Shown piece by piece: positions 10,538-21,741 of a stretch of 35,294 nucleotides of DNA. The position numbers were made by a program, and so were the translations under genes. A model generated the notes under the pieces. That model saw only the letters and a program-made list of their open reading frames with translations, made no database searches and was not told the DNA's origin. The first letter of the stretch is position 1, and each line of letters opens with the position of its first letter. This DNA is from Dinochytrium kinnereticum. Taxonomy: Eukaryota > Chytridiomycota > Chytridiomycetes > Chytridiales > Chytridiaceae. The stretch lies in NCBI GenBank assembly GCA_027604005.1, contig JADGJT010000179.1, positions 721 to 36,014 on the forward strand, read 5' to 3'.

Positions 10538-13500
10538 ATGCCCACCAGCTCCGCATTTAAGTATGGCGTCACTCGATCCAACTCGCTACCCAAGTCCTCG
10601 AAGAAGGTTTCGTTGACAGCGAAGCCGCCTGGACTGGCTGATGGCCCCATGGGAAGGCTGCCCAACCAAAAGACTCAGTCTACCCCTTCAGCTGATGATG
10701 TCCGGGAAAAGACAAAGGAACTTGCAAAGCCTCGGATGGACAAGGCGCTGGCGCCTCAAGCGTCTCAGGCTTCTCAGGCTATCTCACTTCCTTCGCTTGT
10801 CATGCCAGGCATGTCCCCAGCCCTGAAACGGCGTCAGTCCAATTCCATGGCCATGACCCATCCACGAACATCTGTCGCAGTCGAACCACAAATGGCAGGT
10901 TGGATAGAAGGAAACTCCATCTCGAATGCGGAGTCAGCTATCCCTGAAGGGTCTATGGAACGTGGACGAAAGGCATCGCAGAGTGGGGCGTATGTTTCAA
11001 AGGGGCCGGGGGTTAGGAGAGGCTCTAAAGCGCAGTCTGGGGGTGACAAAGCTGGAAGCCTCTCGCAGTCGAACGATGGGCGAGTCAGGATCCATCTTCC
11101 AAAACTAACTGATCGATCGCCTGTATCCAACTTGCCAGCCCCGAACCAAATTCAGCAACTTGCCCCTGCCATTTATGATGACTATGATAATCCGACGCCT
11201 ACCCCACCTTCGATTGGGACGTTTCAACCGTCTGGAATAGCTGAACGAGGTGCTGTCACGGCTTTTTCTGAACGGGAAAACGAAGAAGAAGTCCCTAGAT
11301 CCATCGCCGCCATGAATGAACCGACCAAACCATATCCTCAAGATCCACTTCCTCAACTTCAACCCAAACAATTCAACTCAATGAATGAAGGGCAGAATAC
11401 CAAGTCTTCGCATTCGGCATCTCTTCGTCGTATTGGAAATCAAGACTCGGGGGATAAAACCCCCTTCAACCTTGACGACAAAAACACAGTCGAGACCACG
11501 CAGTCTAGACCCCGCCTTCCCAGTTGGAATGATACCAAGGTCTCCGAAAGCCCATCTGATCTAGATTCCAGAATGAATTCCGAGAAGCGCACCGGAAACG
11601 CGTTCACAGGGTCATCCGTCAATGTTATGATCGAGCAAATGCGTCAGACGTCACCTGGGCGAAAAGATCGATCTCCGTCTCGATACAGAAGCCAACCTAC
11701 CCTTCCTTCCGCCCTGCAGCAATCATCACCAGGGTCATCACCACCTCGACTCCGCAGGATGCTGGGCCACCTCTCCCACCCTGACTTCCTAAACTTCAAC
11801 GACTTGAACGCGCTTGCAGATGCCTTATCATTGGAGGCATTAAATCGGACGCAGCCTTATGTCTCCAAGATTAGAGGAAGCTGGAAGACGAGATGGGAGA
11901 AGGAGTTGAGGAGCCGCGGTATCTCGAACAAGCCAACGCCGGCAGTAGCTGATCGATCTAGAGTCGCGTCAGCAAGATCTGTTCGGAGAGCCAGTGCGAG
12001 CCAGAATTCCGAGCAAAAAGAGGAGAGGATTCCTTCTTCCGAATCAGTCGGTCGGGAACAGCAAAGCAGTGGGGAGACGCCGATGAATAATGGAACTGCC
12101 TCGGAAATCGTATTGGACACAGTTGAGAATGAAGCCACGCAGGAGAATCCTGCTGACACTCCTGGTAAGGCTGTATCTGATTGGAATTCGAAGTTACAAA
12201 GAGCGGTTAAGCTTCGCGTGGCACGCTCGGTCGACGCGTCTGGTGCAGGTCAAGACATTCAAAAAGCCAAAAGTGATCCGGATACATCCTCTATTCCTAA
12301 GGAGACTTCAATGGAACAGGCTGGAGTTGAAGTCGGTGAGGAGACTATGGTGAGCAGCTCCCCTCCCTCTGAAGAGCTTTCGGAGCCACCTGGAACGGCC
12401 TCAACAAACCATTCAGCTCGGGTTCGATTTGAATTTAGGGAAAAGGGGGGTGATGAAGACTGCGATGACGGCTCTGAAAATGAGGAGGTCGAAGTTGATA
12501 ATGAAGATAGCGATCAAGCAGAGGTGTGTGCCCGTTTATTGTTTTAGTTATGTAAGAGCTAATATCGTGGTTATAGCCGGAAAATCAACGGAAAGAGAGA
12601 CGACGTATGCACAGACATCAGAAGAATCTCCTTTATGCTATATGCTCCAGCCTCCCCTTCCCAACAGAAAAGGTTTCGGGCCCTCCTTTTACCTACATTC
12701 CTGACTAACCAAAACAAATTTCCTGAAAAAAAACAACCAAAAACAAACCAATAGGAGGCACGAGAGCGTTCTGCACTTCACCAACTCCACCCCGACGCTG
12801 TCTCCCGTTACGAAGACCTACGCAACGTCCTTAAATGGGCCCCCGTCGGATCCCGTTCAAGGCTTTTCGTCAACGGCGTTAACCCTAAAACGCTCTTCAC
12901 TACCCCCCTCTCAAAAACCCCTGCCGCTGCCGCGCAACCCTCCTCCATCGCGGCAAGGATCTTCCGACCGAACTTGATGAGAAAGTGTGACCACACCCAC
13001 CCTCTTCACCCGAACCATCCTTGTCCTGCTCCTGCATCTGCCATCGATTCTATACATATCGTACCGCCCATGCCTGTTCCGGTTTATTGGTCGAGCTTCC
13101 TCCAAAAAAGGCAGAGGGAGAAAAGGCTACCTGGAGCACTGTTAAAACAAAGAAAGAAGGAAGGTGTTATGGAGGTTTTGGACGAGGAGCCATCTAGCCT
13201 TAGGAGCACGACTAAGGAGCAAGCAAGGCTCAGGCTTTTGCAGGATTTGATCTTGGTTGATTGGATTGGGAGCAGCGAATCACTACGATATGCGGCAAAG
13301 TTGGTAGGGTTTGAGATAGTACAGGCGCCGTTTGAAAGTAGGGAGGTGGATGAGCAAGAAGAGAAGAGGGAAGATGCTCTTGTAAAGCCAGCAGATGTAT
13401 CTGAAGCTATTGCACCCCTGCCTCCTGTCCAGAGCGATATTACTTCACCAACCGAGGATCCATTGCTCATGGGGCCGATTGAGGATGTGGAGGCACTGGC

Positions 13501-13672
13501 TATATCAATCAGTGATGTTCTTCCTACCGGCCCTGCCCTTTCGAAGAGGAGCAAGAAGGCGGCCGTTAGTGTTGATTTGGATGACATGGATTTGAATGGG
13601 TGGGCAGGCGGGGATGGGGGGAGAGGTTCTGTAAAGACGCCATTTACTGTTGCCTTAAACTCTCCTCTTTAA
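10538..13672 (+). CDS. unrecognised 967-residue Ser/Pro-rich protein
   Basis: Two exons, 10538-12523 and 12755-13672, joined in phase 0 at a GTGTGT donor and an AATAG acceptor. I do not recognise the family. The first 400 residues are Ser/Pro/Gln-rich and probably disordered. A more ordered block near residues 405-460 contains LRRMLGHLSHPDFLNFNDL and then SKIRGSWKTRWEKELRSRG. An acidic stretch (DEDCDDGSENEEVEVDNEDS) lies just before the intron. Exon 2 begins EARERSALHQLHPDAVSRYE, has a His/Pro/Cys segment (KCDHTHPLHPNHPCPAP), then a basic YWSSFLQKRQREKRLPG stretch, and ends with a Gly/Asp-rich tail. No signal peptide or membrane helix is seen, so it is probably nuclear or cytosolic. Its stop is close to the convergent ALG13 gene. 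Confidence 0.75.
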
Positions 13673-13868
13673 CCTATTATGTGGAGGTTAAAGGTATTCC
13701 ATTGGAATAGGTATCAATTGAGCAAGGCTGCAAGGCCAACAAGTCTTTTCTAGTCTTTTGCACATTGAACTGTTTCAGACAAGATGGAGCAAACAACGGT
13801 ACATTTACTATACAGTTAGGCGGGATCCAAATCGCTTAGACATACCATGCCAAGTATAGACAGGATTT

Positions 13869-14393
13869 CTACCAAAAGGTCCTTGGTCGAAGACCCACCT
13901 CCTCTTCCATAATGTGTGCAAACGGGGTAGGATCCCCCAGCGCCTTCGGGGTCAGTTTCTCCCATTCCCTCGCCAATAAATCCTCTACAATGCCTTCAAC
14001 GCTTGATCGAATCAAGCTCCCTTGCTCATGCAAAGCATCCGCAAGCTCCACCTGATGATTGTCCATCAGCGTCTCATTTGGCACTACGATGAGTCGCTTC
14101 TGCAGGAAGAATGACTCGAGGATTGATCCTGAACCAGCGTGTGAGATGATGAGTGACGCAGATCTCATGTAGCCGTCAAGAGAGGGGTTGAAGGGGAAGG
14201 TTTCAATTGTGAGTGTTGTTGTGGGGGGTGTCGGGAAAGGGTTTGAGCTGTTGCCATGTTGGACGATAAGATGATTGAATCCAAGAGTCTCTAGAGCGTT
14301 GAGAAAGGCAGGCGTGCTGATCTTTGCGATAAGGAGGTCGAACTTTGTTGAGCCGACAGTGACGAAGACCGCCTTTGAGTTGTGGTCCACCAT
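13869..14393 (-). CDS. ALG13: UDP-GlcNAc transferase subunit Alg13
   Basis: A single exon of 174 residues. The N-terminus MVDHNSKAVFVTVGSTKFD is the conserved VTVGST-type start of Alg13. The C-terminal half has SASLIISHAGSGSILESF and LIVVPNETLMDNHQVELA, the GT28-type nucleotide-sugar binding segments with the HAGxGSI motif and the Asn-His-Gln motif. Length matches stand-alone fungal Alg13. Known role: Alg13 is the catalytic subunit that pairs with membrane-bound Alg14 on the cytosolic ER face. The pair adds the second N-acetylglucosamine to the dolichol-linked precursor of N-glycans. It is divergently arranged with the ECM15-type gene, with only 62 bases between the two ATGs. The end EEEVGL fits the family, so I keep the unspliced C-terminus. 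Confidence 0.93.
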   Translation of the reverse strand: MVDHNSKAVFVTVGSTKFDLLIAKISTPAFLNALETLGFNHLIVQHGNSSNPFPTPPTTTLTIETFPFNPSLDGYMRSASLIISHAGSGSILESFFLQKRLIVVPNETLMDNHQVELADALHEQGSLIRSSVEGIVEDLLAREWEKLTPKALGDPTPFAHIMEEEVGLRPRTFW

Positions 14394-14455
14394 AGCACTG
14401 AGCTGAATTTTTGAAGGTAAGAGGTTTGTCGCTTTCGTTGCTGAACGAAGAACGG
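14394..14455. promoter_or_regulatory. 62-bp bidirectional promoter between ALG13 and the UPF0045 gene
   Basis: Only 62 bases lie between the ATGs of two divergent genes, so transcription must start within this stretch or inside one of the genes. No TATA box is seen. Confidence 0.6.
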
Positions 14456-14992
14456 ATGGCCTCTAAGCTCAAGTGCATTGCCGACTTTTGCGTGGTGCCA
14501 ATTGGAGTCGGTGCGAGCGTAAGTGCTGAGCATTTGCGGGTAATTATGACTGAGGTGATGCTCTTTGGCAGGTCTCCAAGCATGTCGCAGAATGCCAACG
14601 AGTACTGCAGGCAAGCGGGCTCAGCTACGCCATGCAGTAGGTCACTCTCCTTCCACAGCCTGCATGCGCTGCCGTCTCATCAAATGGAAACTAATCACTA
14701 ATTATTATTTTATGCATTCAGTGCGTACGGGACCAATGTCGGTAAGCTGTTCAAACCTCACCAAGTTTTATGATACTGACATCCTTATGACGCAGAAGGA
14801 GAATGGGATCAGGTCAGCGATGTGATCAAGAAGTGCCATGAAGCCGTCCATGCAATGGGTGCGCCACGCGTCTCCACTAGCATCCGTATAGGCACACGAA
14901 CTGACAAGGAGCAGTCCATGCTCGACAAGATTACGGTCGTGGAGAAGATACTGAAAGAGGATTCGGATTCCACTTCTTCTTCAAAGCCTTGA
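14456..14992 (+). CDS. ECM15: UPF0045 / MTH1187-type thiamine-binding-fold protein (Ecm15-like)
   Basis: Four exons: 14456-14518, 14572-14636, 14722-14741 (only 20 bases) and 14796-14992, giving 114 residues. Hallmarks are IADFCVVPIGVGASVSKHVAE at the start, then GLSYAMHAYGTNVEGEWDQV and VSTSIRIGTRTDKEQSMLDK. These match the UPF0045 (MTH1187/YkoF-like) family, whose members are small ferredoxin-like-fold proteins that form oligomers and have been linked to binding thiamine or its precursors. S. cerevisiae Ecm15 belongs to the family; its exact cellular role is not settled. The protein has no targeting signal and is presumably cytosolic. Family membership is well supported; the physiological role is not. 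Confidence 0.9.
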
Positions 14993-15157
14993 TCTTTCCG
15001 TGAAAGGTCCTTGCATTTTGCAATAAAGTCCCTTCTTGCCTCTCACGGATTTACCATCTGAACCAGCGTTTGAGGCACAAAAGGCGATCACTTTATTCAC
15101 AATCCCACTCTTTGTTTGAGAAATGCTCGAAAAAACCAGAAAGAGTCCAGCCAAAGT

Positions 15158-18100
15158 ATGCCTGATGAAGTGAGGCGTCGTCATGATATTCCTGAACGAG
15201 CTTTGGAGGTGAAAGAGTTGAAGAGAGAGATTAAGGAATGGGAGCACGCGTTCTATGAAAGGGAGGGGAGAAAGCCTGATAAGCAGGATATTCGGGCGGA
15301 TGCTGAGATGGGTTTGTTGGGATTCATTACCCCCACACCTCTCTCCATTTGTTTTCTTCTTATTCGTCTGAAGTACGCTCCAGCGCTAATGACATAAAAT
15401 AGTTGGCAGATACAAGGCTTATGCCAAGCTCAAAGAAGCCTTAGAGTCTCCCCAACTTCCGCCCGACTGCGCGGCTTCAAGGAGCCGTCGGCATACCGAG
15501 GATGGGAATGATTCTGATTCCCGACATAGAGACAAGGGAAGCAAGAAAGAGCGACGCCAACCTAGCGGCGGTGACGATGGTGGTTTAGAAAGATATGAAA
15601 GGAGACGAAGGAGAAAGGATTCGTCAACGTCTACGGGTGGGGATGATGAATTGAACAGTGATGATCGGGGGCCAAGCCGTGACGGAACTTCCTTTAAGAG
15701 TCGTGATAAAGAGAAGTGCCATAGTCATCGTCCCGATCGCGCGATCTCAGAAAGTGTTGAGGGTCTTGGGAAAAGTCACCATCGCCGTCACCATAATCGA
15801 AGGGCCTCTGAAAGCACTGAGAGTTTGGGAAGTGCGAGGGACCGACCACGTCAAGCATCTGAGAGTGTAGAGAGCATTAAGAATGGAAGGGATAATAGTG
15901 CCCGTCACCGCCGCGAGCGAGGCAAATCCGAAAGCATCGAAAGTTTGGGAGATGCCGGCTCAAGGGCGAACAGGCAATCTTCAGGTGAGCATCGACGCCG
16001 AAGACGGTATACTTCGTCATCCTCGGGCAGCGACGGAGGCAAACATGACTCCTACGATCAGAAAGGATCCAACCCCTCATCTGACGATGATCGCCCTACA
16101 ACTCGGCCTCAAACACCTCGCAAGCCCACTCCATCAGACCGCTTAAAACGTTCAACTATTGCCGCTGGTCCCATTTCTACAGATCTGGACATTCAAGCTC
16201 GCCAGCAAAGACGTATGGAGGAAGAGCGAGATATGAAGGAGCGGCTTTCAAAGCGAAATGAACGGAGGAAGGAGGGGAATGGGGGTGGAATTTTAGATTT
16301 TGGGGGAGGAAGAGGACACGAGGGAGGCTCTGCTGTTGGTTTTGATGAGTACAGGGAGTTCATGGAGGTTAGGAGCAGGCTTGTTGGGGAGAATGAAGGG
16401 AAGACAGTGGACGACGACGTCCTTAGCATTAGAAACTTTTCCACTCTGGGTGTCGATGAGAGGAAGGAGGAAAGCAGAATGGAGAGGAGGAGCGACGTGC
16501 GGCAAGAACCTATTTACGTTAAGGCAAAAAAACCTGGCGACCCTAGCTACAGTTACCCCATCCAAGTTCAGTCCCACTTTCAAGTCGGTCAACCACTTAA
16601 ATCCTCAACTCTCGCTCTTCAGTCCCCAACCCCAACTCTTCAGTCTCCATCCCTCACTCTTCAAACGCCAGGGGCACCGCAAGTTGTCAGCTTACGATCT
16701 GAATATTACGTGAAAGACCATGAAAGCACTCACGCTAGCGGACTGGATTCTTTAGGGGATGACGACGAATATAGACGAGAGTCTGATAATAACGTCTCCT
16801 CGCTCCGACAAGAGGAGGATGAAGGCTTCTCTGATAGGAGAAACGAATTTCGGAGGGATGAGGACGAGGCCAGCTGGGATATCGGTACAATACCCGCTAT
16901 TGAGGCCAATGATGATGTGCGGAGGGCACCAATAGACCGTCGTCGCGATACTCCTACTATTTTATCCAGACAATCATCTCCTAATATTGAGGAGGCATCA
17001 AGAAAAGATGCCCACGATGAGGGAGATGGTAAAAGTTCTGATCCGCTTGCACTTGTGGTGCCTATGAGCCCCAAAGCTGCTGAGAGAAGAGGAATGAATT
17101 CCATTTATGATGCTGGGAGCAAGGAGTCCGTTTATGAGACGACAGATGGAGCAGGGGAGGGAGTTGTGTTGGTCAAGTCACCGCCGATATTCAAGTAAGT
17201 GCTCCATGTCACTTAAACTGAAAATAATGCCCTAAAATGCAACAGACGCGTTTCTCAAGGTCATGTACTTCAATGCCGTCTCGTTCGACGACGTAATGTC
17301 CTGGAAAAATCTTTCCCGACGTTTGCTTTGTATAATGAAGCCGACGGAAATTTTCTTTTGGCGGCCCGGAAGAGAAAGAAGAGCGTGCTGGTTCAGTATG
17401 TTATTTCGATGAATGAGGGAGATCTGGGGAAAGATTCGGTTCATTGCATTGCGAACTTGAAGTGAGTGACAAAATTTTTTTCTTACATGCATGTATTAAA
17501 AAGAATGGAATGGAACGATAACATAACATCATTTAATGTAGGGGCAATTTTGGGCGTAACGTTTTTGTGCTGCAGGATGTTAGACCGAGAACGGGACATG
17601 GGAAAGGGCAATCAGGGGAGAATCTTCCGGAGATTGCTTGCATTCAATATGTAATATCCTCATATTCAAAACCGATGCAATTCAATGAAAGTTCATTAAT
17701 TCTATTTTTCATCACCGACGTCTTATAATTCATGCAGGCTCGCAATGCACTCCCAAGAGAGATGATGATCGCCATTCCCAACATGCGATTTCCTGATGAC
17801 AAAGTAAGGTGGTTTCTTTCCTTTTCCCATTCTTATCATCGCGGTGTTTAGACTTCGGAATTTTCTCGAAACATTGTGGCGGATATTTCCTCCAGAAACC
17901 AAGACAAGCTTACCTTTCTCAAAAATCGAACGCCGCGCTGGAGCGAAAAGGGGACCGGGGGGCATTTTTTAAATTTTGGAGGCCGGGTGACGGAGGCGAG
18001 CGTGAAAAACTTTCAGCTGGTGCTTGAGAACAAGGGTGCGTCTCCCACCTTTTCCAACTATTGCGCTGCTGATGACGTTCGTTCTTTCCAGATTCCTACA

Positions 18101-18225
18101 TCGTCATGCAGTTTGGCCGACGTGGAAGCGATGAATTCAGCCTTGACTTGCGGTGGCCATTGACACCCGTGGAGGGAATGGCCATCGCGCTGTCTGCTTT
18201 TGACGCCTTTGACGGTGTTGACTGA
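15158..18225 (+). CDS. Tubby-like protein with long N-terminal extension
   Basis: Seven exons: 15158-15311, 15403-17194, 17246-17461, 17542-17650, 17738-17803, 17852-18035 and 18092-18225, giving 884 residues. The last 236 residues are a Tubby C-terminal domain. Visible motifs include [85 protein letters not shown] and the end [11 protein letters not shown]. Tubby domains bind phosphoinositides; TULP proteins link membrane cargo to the IFT-A ciliary machinery, which would fit a zoospore-forming fungus. The N-terminus has a helical motif, [20 protein letters not shown], followed by [10 protein letters not shown]. This resembles the W/F-x-AF-x-G-RKP motif of Sld2/RecQL4 and FAM13 proteins. The middle is Arg/Ser/Asp-rich and disordered, with four SES-x-ES-type repeats. 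The ATG at 15158 is the first in the conserved frame; an upstream TTG is not used. Confidence 0.9.
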
Positions 18226-18545
18226 TGATGATTGTTGAGGGTTTACACCGAGAATAAAGAGTGAATTGTTGTTGGATGATTCAGTAGTACAAACGTGATA
18301 GAGCAGCATTTCCACTCACAGTATATACCAGACTCCTGATATAGCGGCGTCTGTGGGGAATTCTTGACGGCGTGCGCCTCCTTTCAACGGTTGCAGCGTT
18401 AAGGAAAAGAAGGTGTCGATTGAGGCCGCCCCTGACAGCAAGCATTTCTCAGAACAGAACAGCCTCAGCAATTCTTTTTGACAGAATGGGATCATCGGCA
18501 TCACCAGGCTGCATGGGGAGAGGGCGGGGTAGGGAGGGTCCAGGG
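18226..18545. other. intergenic region upstream of aspartic protease 1
   Basis: About 320 bases hold the 3' end of the Tubby gene and the presumed promoter of protease 1. The protease reading frame is open back to 18372 with upstream in-frame ATGs. Using those would bury the signal peptide, so I did not extend the gene. Confidence 0.5.
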
Positions 18546-20818
18546 ATGCCGTCAAAAACTGCACTGGCTATGCTGGCTTCAGCTGCGATTTTTCAGGCAG
18601 CTTCTGCCAATCCTGTTGATAACTATTTGTTACCTTACCTTCTAGAGAAGAGAGATGCGAACGGAGATGGACTGTTAAGGTGATTGTCTTTTCTATTTCT
18701 CGTATGCTGCTCCTTTCCTCCATTCTCCACTGCAACATATGAGTTATCAAGGATGCCTTTCATTTTCATTTTGGGGAATGGCTGATCGATGTGGGTTATG
18801 GAGTATGAGCGCATTATAAGGACTTTATCGGCATATATGATTGAAATCCCCTGGGAATAGGAGTTTACTCCGAGGGTCCTTTTAACACACTATTGTCCTT
18901 CAAAACTGATGCATCCTTTAAGGCGATTACAGCGGAGAGCACTCATCTATGTGATATTGTTTTCCATATCTTTTTTTGGCTTCTCCTTTCCGAAGCTTTA
19001 AAACAAAATGCACTGTACCTGACTTGTAACTTAGGATGACCTTGGGCCCCTCTCCGCACAGTGAGAGTGCACGATCCATGCTCAAGATTGGGAAGGCTTT
19101 GACATCACAGGCGGATTTTGATCTTTTTGTTGAAGGGAACTTTATGAGCGCCGCAGCCAGCACATCCAACACTTCAACCCTCGCATCCGATTCTGTCACT
19201 CAACAGCTCACGTTAATGAAAACCGTCGTTACCTCCTATACCTCTGTAAGACTTCAGCTCACACTTCTTTTGCAGTTGCAACTTTCCTAAGTTTGGCCTT
19301 GCACTTTTTTGCACTCATACTAAGAAATCTATTACAGCCCCTCCAAGTTGGCACCCCGACCCAAACCCTTAACGTCCTCTTTGACACGGGCTCTTTTAAT
19401 CTCTGGATTAGAGGTAAATCATGCAACTCAGAGGCTTGCGTCGGGGCTACAGCATTCGACAGTTCAGCCTCCTCCACATTCAAATCTTCAAACCAACGCG
19501 CTCGTGATCTACAGTATGCTGATGGAACTGTTGTTAGCGGGATTGTGGCGAGTGATGTTGTTGGGGTGGGAACGGCTAAGGTGTCGAATTTCCAGTTTAC
19601 CCTTGCCGATCAGATTGTAACGGATGCGCCTGAGAGCGAGAAGGATAGTGATGGGATTGTCGGCATGAGTTTGACGCCGGGTGATAGTGAGTTCTTTTTT
19701 TATTTTTCTACTTTTTGGTTTCGACTTGGGTCTATTGATGTTCAAAGTCAGTCTAAGTGGTTTTTTAACTTTTAAATTTGTAGGCCGTCTGGGTGCATAC
19801 CCTATCTTCTTTGAAAGCCTTTTGCAGGCAAAAGCAATTACTATCCCCCAGGTTTGATCTATTTCCGTTTAATCTATTCTTCCATTCTATTTGTATTAAA
19901 AAGTGGACGATATCTACAAACTAGTTTTCCTACTACATCACACCTGGTGATGTCGAGGGCCAAATCGTATTTGGTGGCTACGATACTTCTCTTATGGCCG
20001 ATCCCTCAACTCCACCTACGTGGGTCTCGATCGTCGACTCCTCGTATATCGACACGATAAATAACCTAGCCTTCACTGCCATCGGTGCCTGGGCACTTCC
20101 TATCACGGGAATCACCTCACCAACGCAAGGCATCTCCTTCTCCTTTACAGGAAAGGCTGGTGTTATTTTTGACACTGGCACGTCTTTGGGGGTTATTCCT
20201 GCGACTTTGTTGAGAAGGTTAGCTGGATTGATGAGGGCTCGGACGGACGGAGGAGGGAATTATATTGTTCCTTGTAGCGCTAGGAATGTGACAGGTGGAC
20301 CCGTGTTGATGTTTAATGTTGGGAATGGGGTGTCGATTTCGTTGACGGCGGAGGAGTATGTTGTGCCTGTGCCGTTTAAAACGTCAAATGGGAGCATTGT
20401 AGATTTATGTGTTCTTGGGTTTCAAGATGTCCCGGACAGTCAGAACTATGTGCTACTTGGGAACACCTTGCTGAAGTAAGATTTCCTTTCTTTCCCGCTC
20501 ATTTTAATTTGAAATCCGCTATACGCTTAACGCTATCTTCTCTGTCATAACCGACATTCCATTCCTTTTCTTCTACATTGATTTTGGTTACGTAGGCGGT
20601 ACCTCACTATCTTTGACTTTCAAACGTCCAACATCGGGTTTGCCCTCGCCAAAGGTCGGCAGCCTCTTGCCAATGGCACTGCCTCCATTACCGGTGCTGG
20701 ATCCGGAAACCCCCAACCTCCTCCCAAATCGGCCGCCTCACGACAGATTTCGGCTGTCCGAGGCGTTTCCGGGGCTGCGGTTGTTGTGTTCCTGGTGGTT
20801 ATTGGGAGTTTGATATGA
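18546..20818 (+). CDS. GPI-anchored pepsin-family aspartic protease 1
   Basis: Six exons: 18546-18679, 19035-19245, 19338-19686, 19784-19851, 19925-20475 and 20596-20818, giving 511 residues. The start MPSKTALAMLASAAIFQAASA is a signal peptide. A dibasic LEKR follows at about residue 35 (possible kexin site), then an EF-hand-like DANGDG. The first catalytic site is LFDTGSFNLW (Asp131), the flap tyrosine is in LQYADGTVVSG (Tyr175), and the second catalytic site is VIFDTGTSLG (Asp337). All are canonical for family A1. The family C-terminal block is RYLTIFDFQTSNIGFALAKG. The last residues (GVSGAAVVVFLVVIGSLI) are hydrophobic with no cytosolic tail, which suggests a GPI anchor as in yapsins. It should act at the cell surface or in the secretory pathway. 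Intron 1 is unusually long for this window at 355 bases. Confidence 0.9.
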
Positions 20819-21554
20819 GGCCGAGAGCTGCATTGTTCAGGAATAGGGCTGACGAGAAGCCAGTTGTGCGGATGGAGAATGTTGAACTGGGGAATCTGCT
20901 AATTATCCAACACGTCATTAATTGGAGGAGTTCCCTTTTTTTCTTTCTTACTCCCTGCCTGTAAACCCCATTCCTCTTTCCTTTTTGTGACTACCTCTAG
21001 CACCACCCAGCCTTTTCCCTCGTTTCTTTGTACTTGCGATGCCACGATGCCATTTGTCTCTTATTTATATCTGGCTTTTGCAGATTTTGTCAAGACCCTC
21101 CACCGATCTTTGTTACTGCTGCAGATATGTCTTGCAATAACGCATGCATTTTGTTTCATTGCGTAAGAAATGTAAAACTGCCCCTTGCATCCTGCGCATA
21201 TATGAAATCGACTTTCAAATCTGAGGCAAGAATATTTACATGCTTCGGACTCTTTCTTAACGGAGAGCACCGGCGGAACACATGAATGACCCAGTAGGAA
21301 CCTTATCTATTCCATAAGGTAAAATCCTTCTGGTGTATCACAGTGGCTTGGCCAAATATATTCTGGGAGCCAATCAAAGAAACCCAAGGTCGACGATGAT
21401 CATAGCCAAAAGGGAGAAATATCCTTTGAAGACAACAAAAAGAAATATTATAAAACATGCCAAAACAGATGTATAGATATTGCGCTTTCTTCTGCCTTTC
21501 CCCTTCTTCGTATAAACACTTCTGTTGTTCTAGACGCTAGACCTCCCATCCACC
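20819..21554. other. intergenic, no gene recognised
   Basis: About 735 bases downstream of protease 1. It contains pyrimidine-rich stretches and short open frames without recognisable protein. I see no RNA gene. Confidence 0.5.
21511..21516 (+). promoter_or_regulatory. TATA-like box upstream of the 21-residue ORF
   Basis: TATAAA, 44 bases before the ATG at 21555. Confidence 0.35.
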
Positions 21555-21620
21555 ATGCAGTTGTCGCTTCTACTCATCCTCGCTGTCGCCGGCATGCAGC
21601 ACGTTGTTGCTCAAGCCTAG
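21555..21620 (+). CDS. 21-residue signal-peptide-only ORF
   Basis: The ORF encodes MQLSLLLILAVAGMQHVVAQ plus a final Ala and stop. This is essentially a complete signal peptide, with a hydrophobic core and an A-x-A-like end, but no mature protein. The ATG has a good CACC context, a TATA-like box lies 44 bases upstream, and AATAAA follows 15 bases after the stop. It could be exon 1 of an unrecognised secreted protein, a relic of one, or a chance ORF. I saw no convincing donor site inside it. Confidence 0.3.
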   Translation: MQLSLLLILAVAGMQHVVAQA

Positions 21621-21724
21621 TCCTATTAAAAATTCAATAAAGAACTTCCCGCTGGCACTTGCCAGGGATGCTGGGGTCTGATCTTACTTGTGGTTTTTGG
21701 ACTTAGAGGTTTTACTTGATTTTC

Positions 21725-21741
21725 GAGAGAGAGAGAGAGAG
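21725..21741. repeat. (GA)n microsatellite
   Basis: A short perfect GA dinucleotide array of eight units. Confidence 0.9.

Noticed and set aside
16730..17104. Ser/Leu-rich minus-strand open frame
   Set aside because: It is a shadow of the Tubby gene's Arg/Ser/Asp-rich exon, with no start context or motifs.
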